A stretch of DNA of 64,000 nucleotides from Phytophthora hibernalis (GCA_012656075.1 JAAKBF010000129.1:147701-211700), one strand, 5' to 3'; counted from the stretch's first letter, positions 22,686 through 36,703 are shown. Notes: a model not told the origin generated them from the letters alone. Numbers and translations are program-made.

Positions 22686-23350
22686 GGGTTAACGACAAAA
22701 CAACCCATACGACACAAAATCGCACACTGCGCACTCACAAACCAACAACGTAACACACCACGCCTACACGCCTACACACCACCGACACCCTCCCGCGCCA
22801 CACACGCACCCCAGCCATCACTCAACAAGCACACGCAAGGCCGTACGCACGCCAAATCAGCCGAGCACCGCCACTGCTTCCACTGCTTCTCCACGGCAAC
22901 TTTCAACCCTCCTGGACACTCATCGCCCCTCTTCTACTCGCCAGCTACACAACGCAGACCCTCGACCGCCAAACGCACCAACAAAGGCAGATCATACCCC
23001 AAAAGTTCCGTCCATCCGGGCCGGATCGAGCCCCGCCTCGGCCCGATTTGTTTTCCCTGAGCACCACGCACTCGCCCACGCGCCGCTTGCTTGTGTGCCG
23101 ATACGCTCAGAGGCCCAGCCACTTGGACAGCTATCAATCCTAGCTGTTTGTCCACTGACCAAGCTGGGGACCCGGCGGTGGCGCTACTGTGTCTGTGCCG
23201 CGCGTGCTAGCGTTGAAGTCGACTGTTTGACCGCCTCTATTGTGCAAGGCGGTAGCGGGCAGTCCGAGGAGCAGCCTCCGAGGTTAAACGATGCACGAAC
23301 GCGTGTGCTAGATGCTGTGATGCTCGCTTGCGGCGTGCAGCAAAAGGATA

Positions 23351-23432
23351 TGTCAGCTGTGGGATTTGAACCCACGCGTTCGAAAACATTACGACCTGAA
23401 CGTAACCCCTTAGACCACTCGGGCAAACTGAC
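23351..23432 (-). tRNA. tRNA-Leu(CAG), unit 3
   Basis: Identical to the unit 1 tRNA; fully paired T-stem. Confidence 0.92.
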
Positions 23433-24100
23433 GGGTTAACGACAAAACAACCCATACGACACAAAATCGCACACTGCGCACTCACAAACCAACAACGTAA
23501 CACACCACGCCTACACGCCTACACACCACCCGACACCCTCCCGCGCCACACACGCACCCCAGCCATCACTCAACAAGCACACGCAAGGCCGTACGCACGC
23601 CAAATCCAGCCGAGCACCGCCACTGCTTCCACTGCTTCTCCACGGCAACTTTCAACCCTCCTGGACACTCATCGCCCCTCTTCTACTCGCCAGCTACACA
23701 ACGCAGACCCTCGACCCGCCAAACGCACCAACAAAGGCAGATCATACCCCAAAAGTTCCGTCCATCCGGGCCGGATCGAGCCCCGCCTCGGCCCGATTTG
23801 TTTGCCCTGAGCACCACGCACTCGCCCACGCGCCGCTTGCTTGTGTGCCGATACGCTCAGAGGCCCAGCCACTTGGACAGCTATCAATCCTAGCTGTTTG
23901 TCCACTGACCAAGCTGGGGACCCGGCGGTGGCGCTACTGTGTCTGTGCCGCGCGTGCTAGCGTTGAAGTCGACTGTTTGACCGCCTCTATTGTGCAAGGC
24001 GGTAGCGGGCAGTCCGAGGAGCAGCCTCCGAGGTTAAACGATGCACGAACGCGTGTGCTAGATGCTGTGATGCTCGCTTGCGGCGTGCAGCAAAAGGATA

Positions 24101-24182
24101 TGTCAGCTGTGGGATTTGAACCCACGCGTTCGAAAACATTACGACCTGAACGTAACCCCTTAGACCACTCGGGCAAACTGAC
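24101..24182 (-). tRNA. tRNA-Leu(CAG), unit 4
   Basis: Identical to the unit 1 tRNA; fully paired T-stem. Confidence 0.92.
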
Positions 24183-24851
24183 GGGTTAACGACAAAACAA
24201 CCCATACGACACAAAATCGCACACTGCGCACTCACAAACCAACAACGTAACACACCACGCCTACACGCCTACACACCACCCGACACCCTCCCGCGCCACA
24301 CACGCACCCCAGCCATCACTCAACAAGCACACGCAAGGCCGTACGCACGCCAAATCCAGCCGAGCACCGCCACTGCTTCCACTGCTTCTCCACGGCAACT
24401 TTCAACCCTCCTGGACACTCATCGCCCCTCTTCTACTCGCCAGCTACACAACGCAGACCCTCGACCCGCCAAACGCACCAACAAAGGCAGATCATACCCC
24501 CAAAGTTCCGTCCATCCGGGCCGGATCGAGCCCCGCCTCGGCCCGATTTGTTTTGCCCTGAGCACCACGCACTCGCCCACGCGCCGCTTGCTTGTGTGCC
24601 GATACGCTCAGAGGCCCAGCCACTTGGACAGCTATCAATCCTAGCTGTTTGTCCACTGACCAAGCTGGGGACCCGGCGGTGGCGCTACTGTGTCTGTGCC
24701 GCGCGTGCTAGCGTTGAAGTCGACTGTTTGACCGCCTCTATTGTGCAAGGCGGTAGCGGGCAGTCCGAGGAGCAGCCTCCGAGGTTAAACGATGCACGAA
24801 CGCGTGTGCTAGATGCTGTGATGCTCGCTTGCGGCGTGCAGCAAAAGGATA

Positions 24852-24932
24852 TGTCAGCTGTGGGATTTGAACCACGCGTTCGAAAACATTACGACCTGAA
24901 CGTAACCCCTTAGACCACTCGGGCAAACTGAC
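24852..24932 (-). pseudogene. tRNA-Leu(CAG), unit 5, one-base T-stem deletion
   Basis: One G lost from the 5' strand of the T-stem (81 nt). At best a four-pair T-stem remains. Confidence 0.65.
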
Positions 24933-25602
24933 GGGTTAACGACAAAACAACCCATACGACACAAAATCGCACACTGCGCACTCACAAACCAACAACGTAA
25001 CACACCACGCCTACACGCCTACACACCACCCGACACCCTCCCGCGCCACACACGCACCCCAGCCATCACTCAACAAGCACACGCAAGGCCGTACGCACGC
25101 CAAATCCAGCCGAGCACCGCCACTGCTTCCACTGCTTCTCCACGGCAACTTTCAACCCTCCTGGACACTCATCGCCCCTCTTCTACTCGCCAGCTACACA
25201 ACGCAGACCCTCGACCCGCCAAACGCACCAACAAAGGCAGATCATACCCCCAAAAGTTCCGTCCATCCGGGCCGGATCGAGCCCCGCCTCGGCCCGATTT
25301 GTTTTGCCCTGAGCACCACGCACTCGCCCACGCGCCGCTTGCTTGTGTGCCGATACGCTCAGAGGCCCAGCCACTTGGACAGCTATCAATCCTAGCTGTT
25401 TGTCCACTGACCAAGCTGGGGACCCGGCGGTGGCGCTACTGTGTCTGTGCCGCGCGTGCTAGCGTTGAAGTCGACTGTTTGACCGCCTCTATTGTGCAAG
25501 GCGGTAGCGGGCAGTCCGAGGAGCAGCCTCCGAGGTTAAACGATGCACGAACGCGTGTGCTAGATGCTGTGATGCTCGCTTGCGGCGTGCAGCAAAAGGA
25601 TA

Positions 25603-25684
25603 TGTCAGCTGTGGGATTTGAACCCACGCGTTCGAAAACATTACGACCTGAACGTAACCCCTTAGACCACTCGGGCAAACTGAC
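25603..25684 (-). tRNA. tRNA-Leu(CAG), unit 6
   Basis: Identical to the unit 1 tRNA; fully paired T-stem. Confidence 0.92.
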
Positions 25685-26353
25685 GGGTTAACGACAAAAC
25701 AACCCATACGACACAAAATCGCACACTGCGCACTCACAAACCAACAACGTAACACACCACGCCTACACGCCTACACACCACCCGACACCCTCCCGCGCCA
25801 CACACGCACCCCAGCCATCACTCAACAAGCACACGCAAGGCCGTACGCACGCCAAATCCAGCCGAGCACCGCCACTGCTTCCACTGCTTCTCCACGGCAA
25901 CTTTCAACCCTCCTGGACACTCATCGCCCCTCTTCTACTCGCCAGCTACACAACGCAGACCCTCGACCCGCCAAACGCACCAACAAAGGCAGATCATACC
26001 CCCAAAGTTCCGTCCATCCGGGCCGGATCGAGCCCCGCCTCGGCCCGATTTGTTTATCCCTGAGCACCACGCACTCGCCCACGCGCCGCTTGCTTGTGTG
26101 CCGATACGCTCAGAGGCCCAGCCACTTGGACAGCTATCAATCCTAGCTGTTTGTCCACTGACCAAGCTGGGGACCCGGCGGTGGCGCTACTGTGTCTGTG
26201 CCGCGCGTGCTAGCGTTGAAGTCGACTGTTTGACCGCCTCTATTGTGCAAGGCGGTAGCGGGCAGTCCGAGGAGCAGCCTCCGAGGTTAAACGATGCACG
26301 AACGCGTGTGCTAGATGCTGTGATGCTCGCTTGCGGCGTGCAGCAAAAGGATA

Positions 26354-26434
26354 TGTCAGCTGTGGGATTTGAACCACGCGTTCGAAAACATTACGACCTG
26401 AACGTAACCCCTTAGACCACTCGGGCAAACTGAC
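26354..26434 (-). pseudogene. tRNA-Leu(CAG), unit 7, one-base T-stem deletion
   Basis: Same one-base loss as unit 5. Confidence 0.65.
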
Positions 26435-27104
26435 GGGTTAACGACAAAACAACCCATACGACACAAAATCGCACACTGCGCACTCACAAACCAACAACGT
26501 AACACACCACGCCTACACGCCTACACACCACCCGACACCCTCCCGCGCCACACACGCACCCCAGCCATCACTCAACAAGCACACGCAAGGCCGTACGCAC
26601 GCCAAATCCAGCCGAGCACCGCCACTGCTTCCACTGCTTCTCCACGGCAACTTTCAACCCTCCTGGACACTCATCGCCCCTCTTCTACTCGCCAGCTACA
26701 CAACGCAGACCCTCGACCCGCCAAACGCACCAACAAAGGCAGATCATACCCCCAAAAGTTCCGTCCATCCGGGCCGGATCGAGCCCCGCCTCGGCCCGAT
26801 TTGTTTTGCCCTGAGCACCACGCACTCGCCCACGCGCCGCTTGCTTGTGTGCCGATACGCTCAGAGGCCCAGCCACTTGGACAGCTATCAATCCTAGCTG
26901 TTTGTCCACTGACCAAGCTGGGGACCCGGCGGTGGCGCTACTGTGTCTGTGCCGCGCGTGCTAGCGTTGAAGTCGACTGTTTGACCGCCTCTATTGTGCA
27001 AGGCGGTAGCGGGCAGTCCGAGGAGCAGCCTCCGAGGTTAAACGATGCACGAACGCGTGTGCTAGATGCTGTGATGCTCGCTTGCGGCGTGCAGCAAAAG
27101 GATA

Positions 27105-27186
27105 TGTCAGCTGTGGGATTTGAACCCACGCGTTCGAAAACATTACGACCTGAACGTAACCCCTTAGACCACTCGGGCAAACTGAC
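27105..27186 (-). tRNA. tRNA-Leu(CAG), unit 8 (short unit)
   Basis: tRNA identical to unit 1. The spacer on the right of this unit lacks about 239 bp. Confidence 0.92.
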
Positions 27187-27616
27187 GGGTTAACGACAAA
27201 ACAACCCATACGACACAAAATCGCACACTGCGCACTCACAAACCAACAACGTAACACACCACGCCTACACGCCTACACACCACCCGACACCCTCCCGCGC
27301 CACACACGCACCCCAGCCATCCCTGAGCACCACGCACTCGCCCACGCGCCGCTTGCTTGTGTGCCGATACGCTCAGAGGCCCAGCCACTTGGACAGCTAT
27401 CAATCCTAGCTGTTTGTCCACTGACCAAGCTGGGGACCCGGCGGTGGCGCTACTGTGTCTGTGCCGCGCGTGCTAGCGTTGAAGTCGACTGTTTGACCGC
27501 CTCTATTGTGCAAGGCGGTAGCGGGCAGTCCGAGGAGCAGCCTCCGAGGTTAAACGATGCACGAACGCGTGTGCTAGATGCTGTGATGCTCGCTTGCGGC
27601 GTGCAGCAAAAGGATA

Positions 27617-27698
27617 TGTCAGCTGTGGGATTTGAACCCACGCGTTCGAAAACATTACGACCTGAACGTAACCCCTTAGACCACTCGGGCAAACTGAC
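27617..27698 (-). tRNA. tRNA-Leu(CAG), unit 9
   Basis: Identical to the unit 1 tRNA; fully paired T-stem. Confidence 0.92.
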
Positions 27699-28367
27699 GG
27701 GTTAACGACAAAACAACCCATACGACACAAAATCGCACACTGCGCACTCACAAACCAACAACGTAACACACCACGCCTACACGCCTACACACCACCCGAC
27801 ACCCTCCCGCGCCACACACGCACCCCAGCCATCACTCAACAAGCACACGCAAGGCCGTACGCACGCCAAATCCAGCCGAGCACCGCCACTGCTTCCACTG
27901 CTTCTCCACGGCAACTTTCAACCCTCCTGGACACTCATCGCCCCTCTTCTACTCGCCAGCTACACAACGCAGACCCTCGACCCGCCAAACGCACCAACAA
28001 AGGCAGATCATACCCCCAAAAGTTCCGTCCATCCGGGCCGGATCGAGCCCCGCCTCGGCCCGATTTGTTTTCCCTGAGCACCACGCACTCGCCCACGCGC
28101 CGCTTGCTTGTGTGCCGATACGCTCAGAGGCCCAGCCACTTGGACAGCTATCAATCCTAGCTGTTTGTCCACTGACCAAGCTGGGGACCCGGCGGTGGCG
28201 CTACTGTGTCTGTGCCGCGCGTGCTAGCGTTGAAGTCGACTGTTTGACCGCCTCTATTGTGCAAGGCGGTAGCGGGCAGTCCGAGGAGCAGCCTCCGAGG
28301 TTAAACGATGCACGAACGCGTGTGCTAGATGCTGTGATGCTCGCTTGCGGCGTGCAGCAAAAGGATA

Positions 28368-28449
28368 TGTCAGCTGTGGGATTTGAACACACGCGTTCGA
28401 AAACATTACGACCTGAACGTAACCCCTTAGACCACTCGGGCAAACTGAC
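28368..28449 (-). tRNA. tRNA-Leu(CAG), unit 10, T-stem mismatch form
   Basis: First unit with G-to-T in the T-stem (GTGTG against CCCAC). It creates a U-C mismatch and changes the first base of box B. Function uncertain. Confidence 0.6.
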
Positions 28450-29118
28450 GGGTTAACGACAAAACAACCCATACGACACAAAATCGCACACTGCGCACTC
28501 ACAAACCAACAACGTAACACACCACGCCTACACGCCTACACACCACCCGACACCCTCCCGCGCCACACACGCACCCCAGCCATCACTCAACAAGCACACG
28601 CAAGGCCGTACGCACGCCAAATCCAGCCGAGCACCGCCACTGCTTCCACTGCTTCTCCACGGCAACTTTCAACCCTCCTGGACACTCATCGCCCCTCTTC
28701 TACTCGCCAGCTACACAACGCAGACCCTCGACCCGCCAAACGCACCAACAAAGGCAGATCATACCCCCAAAGTTCCGTCCATCCGGGCCGGATCGAGCCC
28801 CGCCTCGGCCCGATTTGTTTTGCCCTGAGCACCACGCACTCGCCCACGCGCCGCTTGCTTGTGTGCCGATACGCTCAGAGGCCCAGCCACTTGGACAGCT
28901 ATCAATCCTAGCTGTTTGTCCACTGACCAAGCTGGGGACCCGGCGGTGGCGCTACTGTGTCTGTGCCGCGCGTGCTAGCGTTGAAGTCGACTGTTTGACC
29001 GCCTCTATTGTGCAAGGCGGTAGCGGGCAGTCCGAGGAGCAGCCTCCGAGGTTAAACGATGCACGAACGCGTGTGCTAGATGCTGTGATGCTCGCTTGCG
29101 GCGTGCAGCAAAAGGATA

Positions 29119-29198
29119 TGTCAGCTGTGGGATTTGAACACGCGTTCGAAAACATTACGACCTGAACGTAACCCCTTAGACCACTCGGGCAAACTGAC
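29119..29198 (-). pseudogene. tRNA-Leu(CAG), unit 11, two-base T-stem deletion
   Basis: 80 nt; the five-pair T-stem cannot form. Confidence 0.65.
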
Positions 29199-29867
29199 GG
29201 GTTAACGACAAAACAACCCATACGACACAAAATCGCACACTGCGCACTCACAAACCAACAACGTAACACACCACGCCTACACGCCTACACACCACCCGAC
29301 ACCCTCCCGCGCCACACACGCACCCCAGCCATCACTCAACAAGCACACGCAAGGCCGTACGCACGCCAAATCCAGCCGAGCACCGCCACTGCTTCCACTG
29401 CTTCTCCACGGCAACTTTCAACCCTCCTGGACACTCATCGCCCCTCTTCTACTCGCCAGCTACACAACGCAGACCCTCGACCCGCCAAACGCACCAACAA
29501 AGGCAGATCATACCCCCAAAGTTCCGTCCATCCGGGCCGGATCGAGCCCCGCCTCGGCCCGATTTGTTTTGCCCTGAGCACCACGCACTCGCCCACGCGC
29601 CGCTTGCTTGTGTGCCGATACGCTCAGAGGCCCAGCCACTTGGACAGCTATCAATCCTAGCTGTTTGTCCACTGACCAAGCTGGGGACCCGGCGGTGGCG
29701 CTACTGTGTCTGTGCCGCGCGTGCTAGCGTTGAAGTCGACTGTTTGACCGCCTCTATTGTGCAAGGCGGTAGCGGGCAGTCCGAGGAGCAGCCTCCGAGG
29801 TTAAACGATGCACGAACGCGTGTGCTAGATGCTGTGATGCTCGCTTGCGGCGTGCAGCAAAAGGATA

Positions 29868-29947
29868 TGTCAGCTGTGGGATTTGAACACGCGTTCGAAA
29901 ACATTACGACCTGAACGTAACCCCTTAGACCACTCGGGCAAACTGAC
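29868..29947 (-). pseudogene. tRNA-Leu(CAG), unit 12, two-base T-stem deletion
   Basis: Same lesion as unit 11. Confidence 0.65.
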
Positions 29948-30616
29948 GGGTTAACGACAAAACAACCCATACGACACAAAATCGCACACTGCGCACTCAC
30001 AAACCAACAACGTAACACACCACGCCTACACGCCTACACACCACCCGACACCCTCCCGCGCCACACACGCACCCCAGCCATCACTCAACAAGCACACGCA
30101 AGGCCGTACGCACGCCAAATCCAGCCGAGCACCGCCACTGCTTCCACTGCTTCTCCACGGCAACTTTCAACCCTCCTGGACACTCATCGCCCCTCTTCTA
30201 CTCGCCAGCTACACAACGCAGACCCTCGACCCGCCAAACGCACCAACAAAGGCAGATCATACCCCCAAAAGTTCCGTCCATCCGGGCCGGATCGAGCCCC
30301 GCCTCGGCCCGATTTGTTTTCCCTGAGCACCACGCACTCGCCCACGCGCCGCTTGCTTGTGTGCCGATACGCTCAGAGGCCCAGCCACTTGGACAGCTAT
30401 CAATCCTAGCTGTTTGTCCACTGACCAAGCTGGGGACCCGGCGGTGGCGCTACTGTGTCTGTGCCGCGCGTGCTAGCGTTGAAGTCGACTGTTTGACCGC
30501 CTCTATTGTGCAAGGCGGTAGCGGGCAGTCCGAGGAGCAGCCTCCGAGGTTAAACGATGCACGAACGCGTGTGCTAGATGCTGTGATGCTCGCTTGCGGC
30601 GTGCAGCAAAAGGATA

Positions 30617-30696
30617 TGTCAGCTGTGGGATTTGAACACGCGTTCGAAAACATTACGACCTGAACGTAACCCCTTAGACCACTCGGGCAAACTGAC
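30617..30696 (-). pseudogene. tRNA-Leu(CAG), unit 13, two-base T-stem deletion
   Basis: Same lesion as unit 11. Confidence 0.65.
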
Positions 30697-31366
30697 GGGT
30701 TAACGACAAAACAACCCATACGACACAAAATCGCACACTGCGCACTCACAAACCAACAACGTAACACACCACGCCTACACGCCTACACACCACCCGACAC
30801 CCTCCCGCGCCACACACGCACCCCAGCCATCACTCAACAAGCACACGCAAGGCCGTACGCACGCCAAATCCAGCCGAGCACCGCCACTGCTTCCACTGCT
30901 TCTCCACGGCAACTTTCAACCCTCCTGGACACTCATCGCCCCTCTTCTACTCGCCAGCTACACAACGCAGACCCTCGACCCGCCAAACGCACCAACAAAG
31001 GCAGATCATACCCCCAAAAGTTCCGTCCATCCGGGCCGGATCGAGCCCCGCCTCGGCCCGATTTGTTTTGCCCTGAGCACCACGCACTCGCCCACGCGCC
31101 GCTTGCTTGTGTGCCGATACGCTCAGAGGCCCAGCCACTTGGACAGCTATCAATCCTAGCTGTTTGTCCACTGACCAAGCTGGGGACCCGGCGGTGGCGC
31201 TACTGTGTCTGTGCCGCGCGTGCTAGCGTTGAAGTCGACTGTTTGACCGCCTCTATTGTGCAAGGCGGTAGCGGGCAGTCCGAGGAGCAGCCTCCGAGGT
31301 TAAACGATGCACGAACGCGTGTGCTAGATGCTGTGATGCTCGCTTGCGGCGTGCAGCAAAAGGATA

Positions 31367-31448
31367 TGTCAGCTGTGGGATTTGAACACACGCGTTCGAA
31401 AACATTACGACCTGAACGTAACCCCTTAGACCACTCGGGCAAACTGAC
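31367..31448 (-). tRNA. tRNA-Leu(CAG), unit 14, T-stem mismatch form
   Basis: Same U-C mismatch as unit 10. Confidence 0.6.
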
Positions 31449-32116
31449 GGGTTAACGACAAAACAACCCATACGACACAAAATCGCACACTGCGCACTCA
31501 CAAACCAACAACGTAACACACCACGCCTACACGCCTACACACCACCCGACACCCTCCCGCGCCACACACGCACCCCAGCCATCACTCAACAAGCACACGC
31601 AAGGCCGTACGCACGCCAAATCCAGCCGAGCACCGCCACTGCTTCCACTGCTTCTCCACGGCAACTTTCAACCCTCCTGGACACTCATCGCCCCTCTTCT
31701 ACTCGCCAGCTACACAACGCAGACCCTCGACCCGCCAAACGCACCAACAAAGGCAGATCATACCCCCAAAGTTCCGTCCATCCGGGCCGGATCGAGCCCC
31801 GCCTCGGCCCGATTTGTTTTCCCTGAGCACCACGCACTCGCCCACGCGCCGCTTGCTTGTGTGCCGATACGCTCAGAGGCCCAGCCACTTGGACAGCTAT
31901 CAATCCTAGCTGTTTGTCCACTGACCAAGCTGGGGACCCGGCGGTGGCGCTACTGTGTCTGTGCCGCGCGTGCTAGCGTTGAAGTCGACTGTTTGACCGC
32001 CTCTATTGTGCAAGGCGGTAGCGGGCAGTCCGAGGAGCAGCCTCCGAGGTTAAACGATGCACGAACGCGTGTGCTAGATGCTGTGATGCTCGCTTGCGGC
32101 GTGCAGCAAAAGGATA

Positions 32117-32198
32117 TGTCAGCTGTGGGATTTGAACACACGCGTTCGAAAACATTACGACCTGAACGTAACCCCTTAGACCACTCGGGCAAACTGAC
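32117..32198 (-). tRNA. tRNA-Leu(CAG), unit 15, T-stem mismatch form
   Basis: Same U-C mismatch as unit 10. Confidence 0.6.
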
Positions 32199-32866
32199 GG
32201 GTTAACGACAAAACAACCCATACGACACAAAATCGCACACTGCGCACTCACAAACCAACAACGTAACACACCACGCCTACACGCCTACACACCACCCGAC
32301 ACCCTCCCGCGCCACACACGCACCCCAGCCATCACTCAACAAGCACACGCAAGGCCGTACGCACGCCAAATCCAGCCGAGCACCGCCACTGCTTCCACTG
32401 CTTCTCCACGGCAACTTTCAACCCTCCTGGACACTCATCGCCCCTCTTCTACTCGCCAGCTACACAACGCAGACCCTCGACCCGCCAAACGCACCAACAA
32501 AGGCAGATCATACCCCAAAAGTTCCGTCCATCCGGGCCGGATCGAGCCCCGCCTCGGCCCGATTTGTTTTCCCTGAGCACCACGCACTCGCCCACGCGCC
32601 GCTTGCTTGTGTGCCGATACGCTCAGAGGCCCAGCCACTTGGACAGCTATCAATCCTAGCTGTTTGTCCACTGACCAAGCTGGGGACCCGGCGGTGGCGC
32701 TACTGTGTCTGTGCCGCGCGTGCTAGCGTTGAAGTCGACTGTTTGACCGCCTCTATTGTGCAAGGCGGTAGCGGGCAGTCCGAGGAGCAGCCTCCGAGGT
32801 TAAACGATGCACGAACGCGTGTGCTAGATGCTGTGATGCTCGCTTGCGGCGTGCAGCAAAAGGATA

Positions 32867-32946
32867 TGTCAGCTGTGGGATTTGAACACGCGTTCGAAAA
32901 CATTACGACCTGAACGTAACCCCTTAGACCACTCGGGCAAACTGAC
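32867..32946 (-). pseudogene. tRNA-Leu(CAG), unit 16, two-base T-stem deletion
   Basis: Same lesion as unit 11. Confidence 0.65.
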
Positions 32947-33616
32947 GGGTTAACGACAAAACAACCCATACGACACAAAATCGCACACTGCGCACTCACA
33001 AACCAACAACGTAACACACCACGCCTACACGCCTACACACCACCCGACACCCTCCCGCGCCACACACGCACCCCAGCCATCACTCAACAAGCACACGCAA
33101 GGCCGTACGCACGCCAAATCCAGCCGAGCACCGCCACTGCTTCCACTGCTTCTCCACGGCAACTTTCAACCCTCCTGGACACTCATCGCCCCTCTTCTAC
33201 TCGCCAGCTACACAACGCAGACCCTCGACCCGCCAAACGCACCAACAAAGGCAGATCATACCCCCAAAAGTTCCGTCCATCCGGGCCGGATCGAGCCCCG
33301 CCTCGGCCCGATTTGTTTATCCCTGAGCACCACGCACTCGCCCACGCGCCGCTTGCTTGTGTGCCGATACGCTCAGAGGCCCAGCCACTTGGACAGCTAT
33401 CAATCCTAGCTGTTTGTCCACTGACCAAGCTGGGGACCCGGCGGTGGCGCTACTGTGTCTGTGCCGCGCGTGCTAGCGTTGAAGTCGACTGTTTGACCGC
33501 CTCTATTGTGCAAGGCGGTAGCGGGCAGTCCGAGGAGCAGCCTCCGAGGTTAAACGATGCACGAACGCGTGTGCTAGATGCTGTGATGCTCGCTTGCGGC
33601 GTGCAGCAAAAGGATA

Positions 33617-33698
33617 TGTCAGCTGTGGGATTTGAACACACGCGTTCGAAAACATTACGACCTGAACGTAACCCCTTAGACCACTCGGGCAAACTGAC
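33617..33698 (-). tRNA. tRNA-Leu(CAG), unit 17, T-stem mismatch form
   Basis: Same U-C mismatch as unit 10. Confidence 0.6.
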
Positions 33699-34367
33699 GG
33701 GTTAACGACAAAACAACCCATACGACACAAAATCGCACACTGCGCACTCACAAACCAACAACGTAACACACCACGCCTACACGCCTACACACCACCCGAC
33801 ACCCTCCCGCGCCACACACGCACCCCAGCCATCACTCAACAAGCACACGCAAGGCCGTACGCACGCCAAATCCAGCCGAGCACCGCCACTGCTTCCACTG
33901 CTTCTCCACGGCAACTTTCAACCCTCCTGGACACTCATCGCCCCTCTTCTACTCGCCAGCTACACAACGCAGACCCTCGACCCGCCAAACGCACCAACAA
34001 AGGCAGATCATACCCCAAAAGTTCCGTCCATCCGGGCCGGATCGAGCCCCGCCTCGGCCCGATTTGTTTATCCCTGAGCACCACGCACTCGCCCACGCGC
34101 CGCTTGCTTGTGTGCCGATACGCTCAGAGGCCCAGCCACTTGGACAGCTATCAATCCTAGCTGTTTGTCCACTGACCAAGCTGGGGACCCGGCGGTGGCG
34201 CTACTGTGTCTGTGCCGCGCGTGCTAGCGTTGAAGTCGACTGTTTGACCGCCTCTATTGTGCAAGGCGGTAGCGGGCAGTCCGAGGAGCAGCCTCCGAGG
34301 TTAAACGATGCACGAACGCGTGTGCTAGATGCTGTGATGCTCGCTTGCGGCGTGCAGCAAAAGGATA

Positions 34368-34449
34368 TGTCAGCTGTGGGATTTGAACACACGCGTTCGA
34401 AAACATTACGACCTGAACGTAACCCCTTAGACCACTCGGGCAAACTGAC
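34368..34449 (-). tRNA. tRNA-Leu(CAG), unit 18, T-stem mismatch form
   Basis: Same U-C mismatch as unit 10. Confidence 0.6.
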
Positions 34450-35118
34450 GGGTTAACGACAAAACAACCCATACGACACAAAATCGCACACTGCGCACTC
34501 ACAAACCAACAACGTAACACACCACGCCTACACGCCTACACACCACCCGACACCCTCCCGCGCCACACACGCACCCCAGCCATCACTCAACAAGCACACG
34601 CAAGGCCGTACGCACGCCAAATCCAGCCGAGCACCGCCACTGCTTCCACTGCTTCTCCACGGCAACTTTCAACCCTCCTGGACACTCATCGCCCCTCTTC
34701 TACTCGCCAGCTACACAACGCAGACCCTCGACCCGCCAAACGCACCAACAAAGGCAGATCATACCCCCAAAGTTCCGTCCATCCGGGCCGGATCGAGCCC
34801 CGCCTCGGCCCGATTTGTTTATCCCTGAGCACCACGCACTCGCCCACGCGCCGCTTGCTTGTGTGCCGATACGCTCAGAGGCCCAGCCACTTGGACAGCT
34901 ATCAATCCTAGCTGTTTGTCCACTGACCAAGTTGGGGACCCGGCGGTGGCGCTACTGTGTCTGTGCCGCGCGTGCTAGCGTTGAAGTCGACTGTTTGACC
35001 GCCTCTATTGTGCAAGGCGGTAGCGGGCAGTCCGAGGAGCAGCCTCCGAGGTTAAACGATGCACGAACGCGTGTGCTAGATGCTGTGATGCTCGCTTGCG
35101 GCGTGCAGCAAAAGGATA

Positions 35119-35200
35119 TGTCAGCTGTGGGATTTGAACACACGCGTTCGAAAACATTACGACCTGAACGTAACCCCTTAGACCACTCGGGCAAACTGAC
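35119..35200 (-). tRNA. tRNA-Leu(CAG), unit 19, T-stem mismatch form
   Basis: Same U-C mismatch as unit 10. First unit with the CAAGTTGGGG spacer variant. Confidence 0.6.
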
Positions 35201-35870
35201 GGGTTAACGACAAAACAACCCATACGACACAAAATCGCACACTGCGCACTCACAAACCAACAACGTAACACACCACGCCTACACGCCTACACACCACCCG
35301 ACACCCTCCCGCGCCACACACGCACCCCAGCCATCACTCAACAAGCACACGCAAGGCCGTACGCACGCCAAATCCAGCCGAGCACCGCCACTGCTTCCAC
35401 TGCTTCTCCACGGCAACTTTCAACCCTCCTGGACACTCATCGCCCCTCTTCTACTCGCCAGCTACACAACGCAGACCCTCGACCCGCCAAACGCACCAAC
35501 AAAGGCAGATCATACCCCCAAAAGTTCCGTCCATCCGGGCCGGATCGAGCCCCGCCTCGGCCCGATTTGTTTATCCCTGAGCACCACGCACTCGCCCACG
35601 CGCCGCTTGCTTGTGTGCCGATACGCTCAGAGGCCCAGCCACTTGGACAGCTATCAATCCTAGCTGTTTGTCCACTGACCAAGCTGGGGACCCGGCGGTG
35701 GCGCTACTGTGTCTGTGCCGCGCGTGCTAGCGTTGAAGTCGACTGTTTGACCGCCTCTATTGTGCAAGGCGGTAGCGGGCAGTCCGAGGAGCAGCCTCCG
35801 AGGTTAAACGATGCACGAACGCGTGTGCTAGATGCTGTGATGCTCGCTTGCGGCGTGCAGCAAAAGGATA

Positions 35871-35952
35871 TGTCAGCTGTGGGATTTGAACCCACGCGTT
35901 CGAAAACATTACGACCTGAACGTAACCCCTTAGACCACTCGGGCAAACTGAC
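35871..35952 (-). tRNA. tRNA-Leu(CAG), unit 20
   Basis: Identical to unit 1, an island of the left-end form among mismatch units. Confidence 0.92.
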
Positions 35953-36621
35953 GGGTTAACGACAAAACAACCCATACGACACAAAATCGCACACTGCGCA
36001 CTCACAAACCAACAACGTAACACACCACGCCTACACGCCTACACACCACCCGACACCCTCCCGCGCCACACACGCACCCCAGCCATCACTCAACAAGCAC
36101 ACGCAAGGCCGTACGCACGCCAAATCCAGCCGAGCACCGCCACTGCTTCCACTGCTTCTCCACGGCAACTTTCAACCCTCCTGGACACTCATCGCCCCTC
36201 TTCTACTCGCCAGCTACACAACGCAGACCCTCGACCCGCCAAACGCACCAACAAAGGCAGATCATACCCCCAAAGTTCCGTCCATCCGGGCCGGATCGAG
36301 CCCCGCCTCGGCCCGATTTGTTTTGCCCTGAGCACCACGCACTCGCCCACGCGCCGCTTGCTTGTGTGCCGATACGCTCAGAGGCCCAGCCACTTGGACA
36401 GCTATCAATCCTAGCTGTTTGTCCACTGACCAAGCTGGGGACCCGGCGGTGGCGCTACTGTGTCTGTGCCGCGCGTGCTAGCGTTGAAGTCGACTGTTTG
36501 ACCGCCTCTATTGTGCAAGGCGGTAGCGGGCAGTCCGAGGAGCAGCCTCCGAGGTTAAACGATGCACGAACGCGTGTGCTAGATGCTGTGATGCTCGCTT
36601 GCGGCGTGCAGCAAAAGGATA

Positions 36622-36703
36622 TGTCAGCTGTGGGATTTGAACCCACGCGTTCGAAAACATTACGACCTGAACGTAACCCCTTAGACCACTCGGGCAAACT
36701 GAC
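36622..36703 (-). tRNA. tRNA-Leu(CAG), unit 21
   Basis: Identical to unit 1; spacer also of left-end type. Confidence 0.92.
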
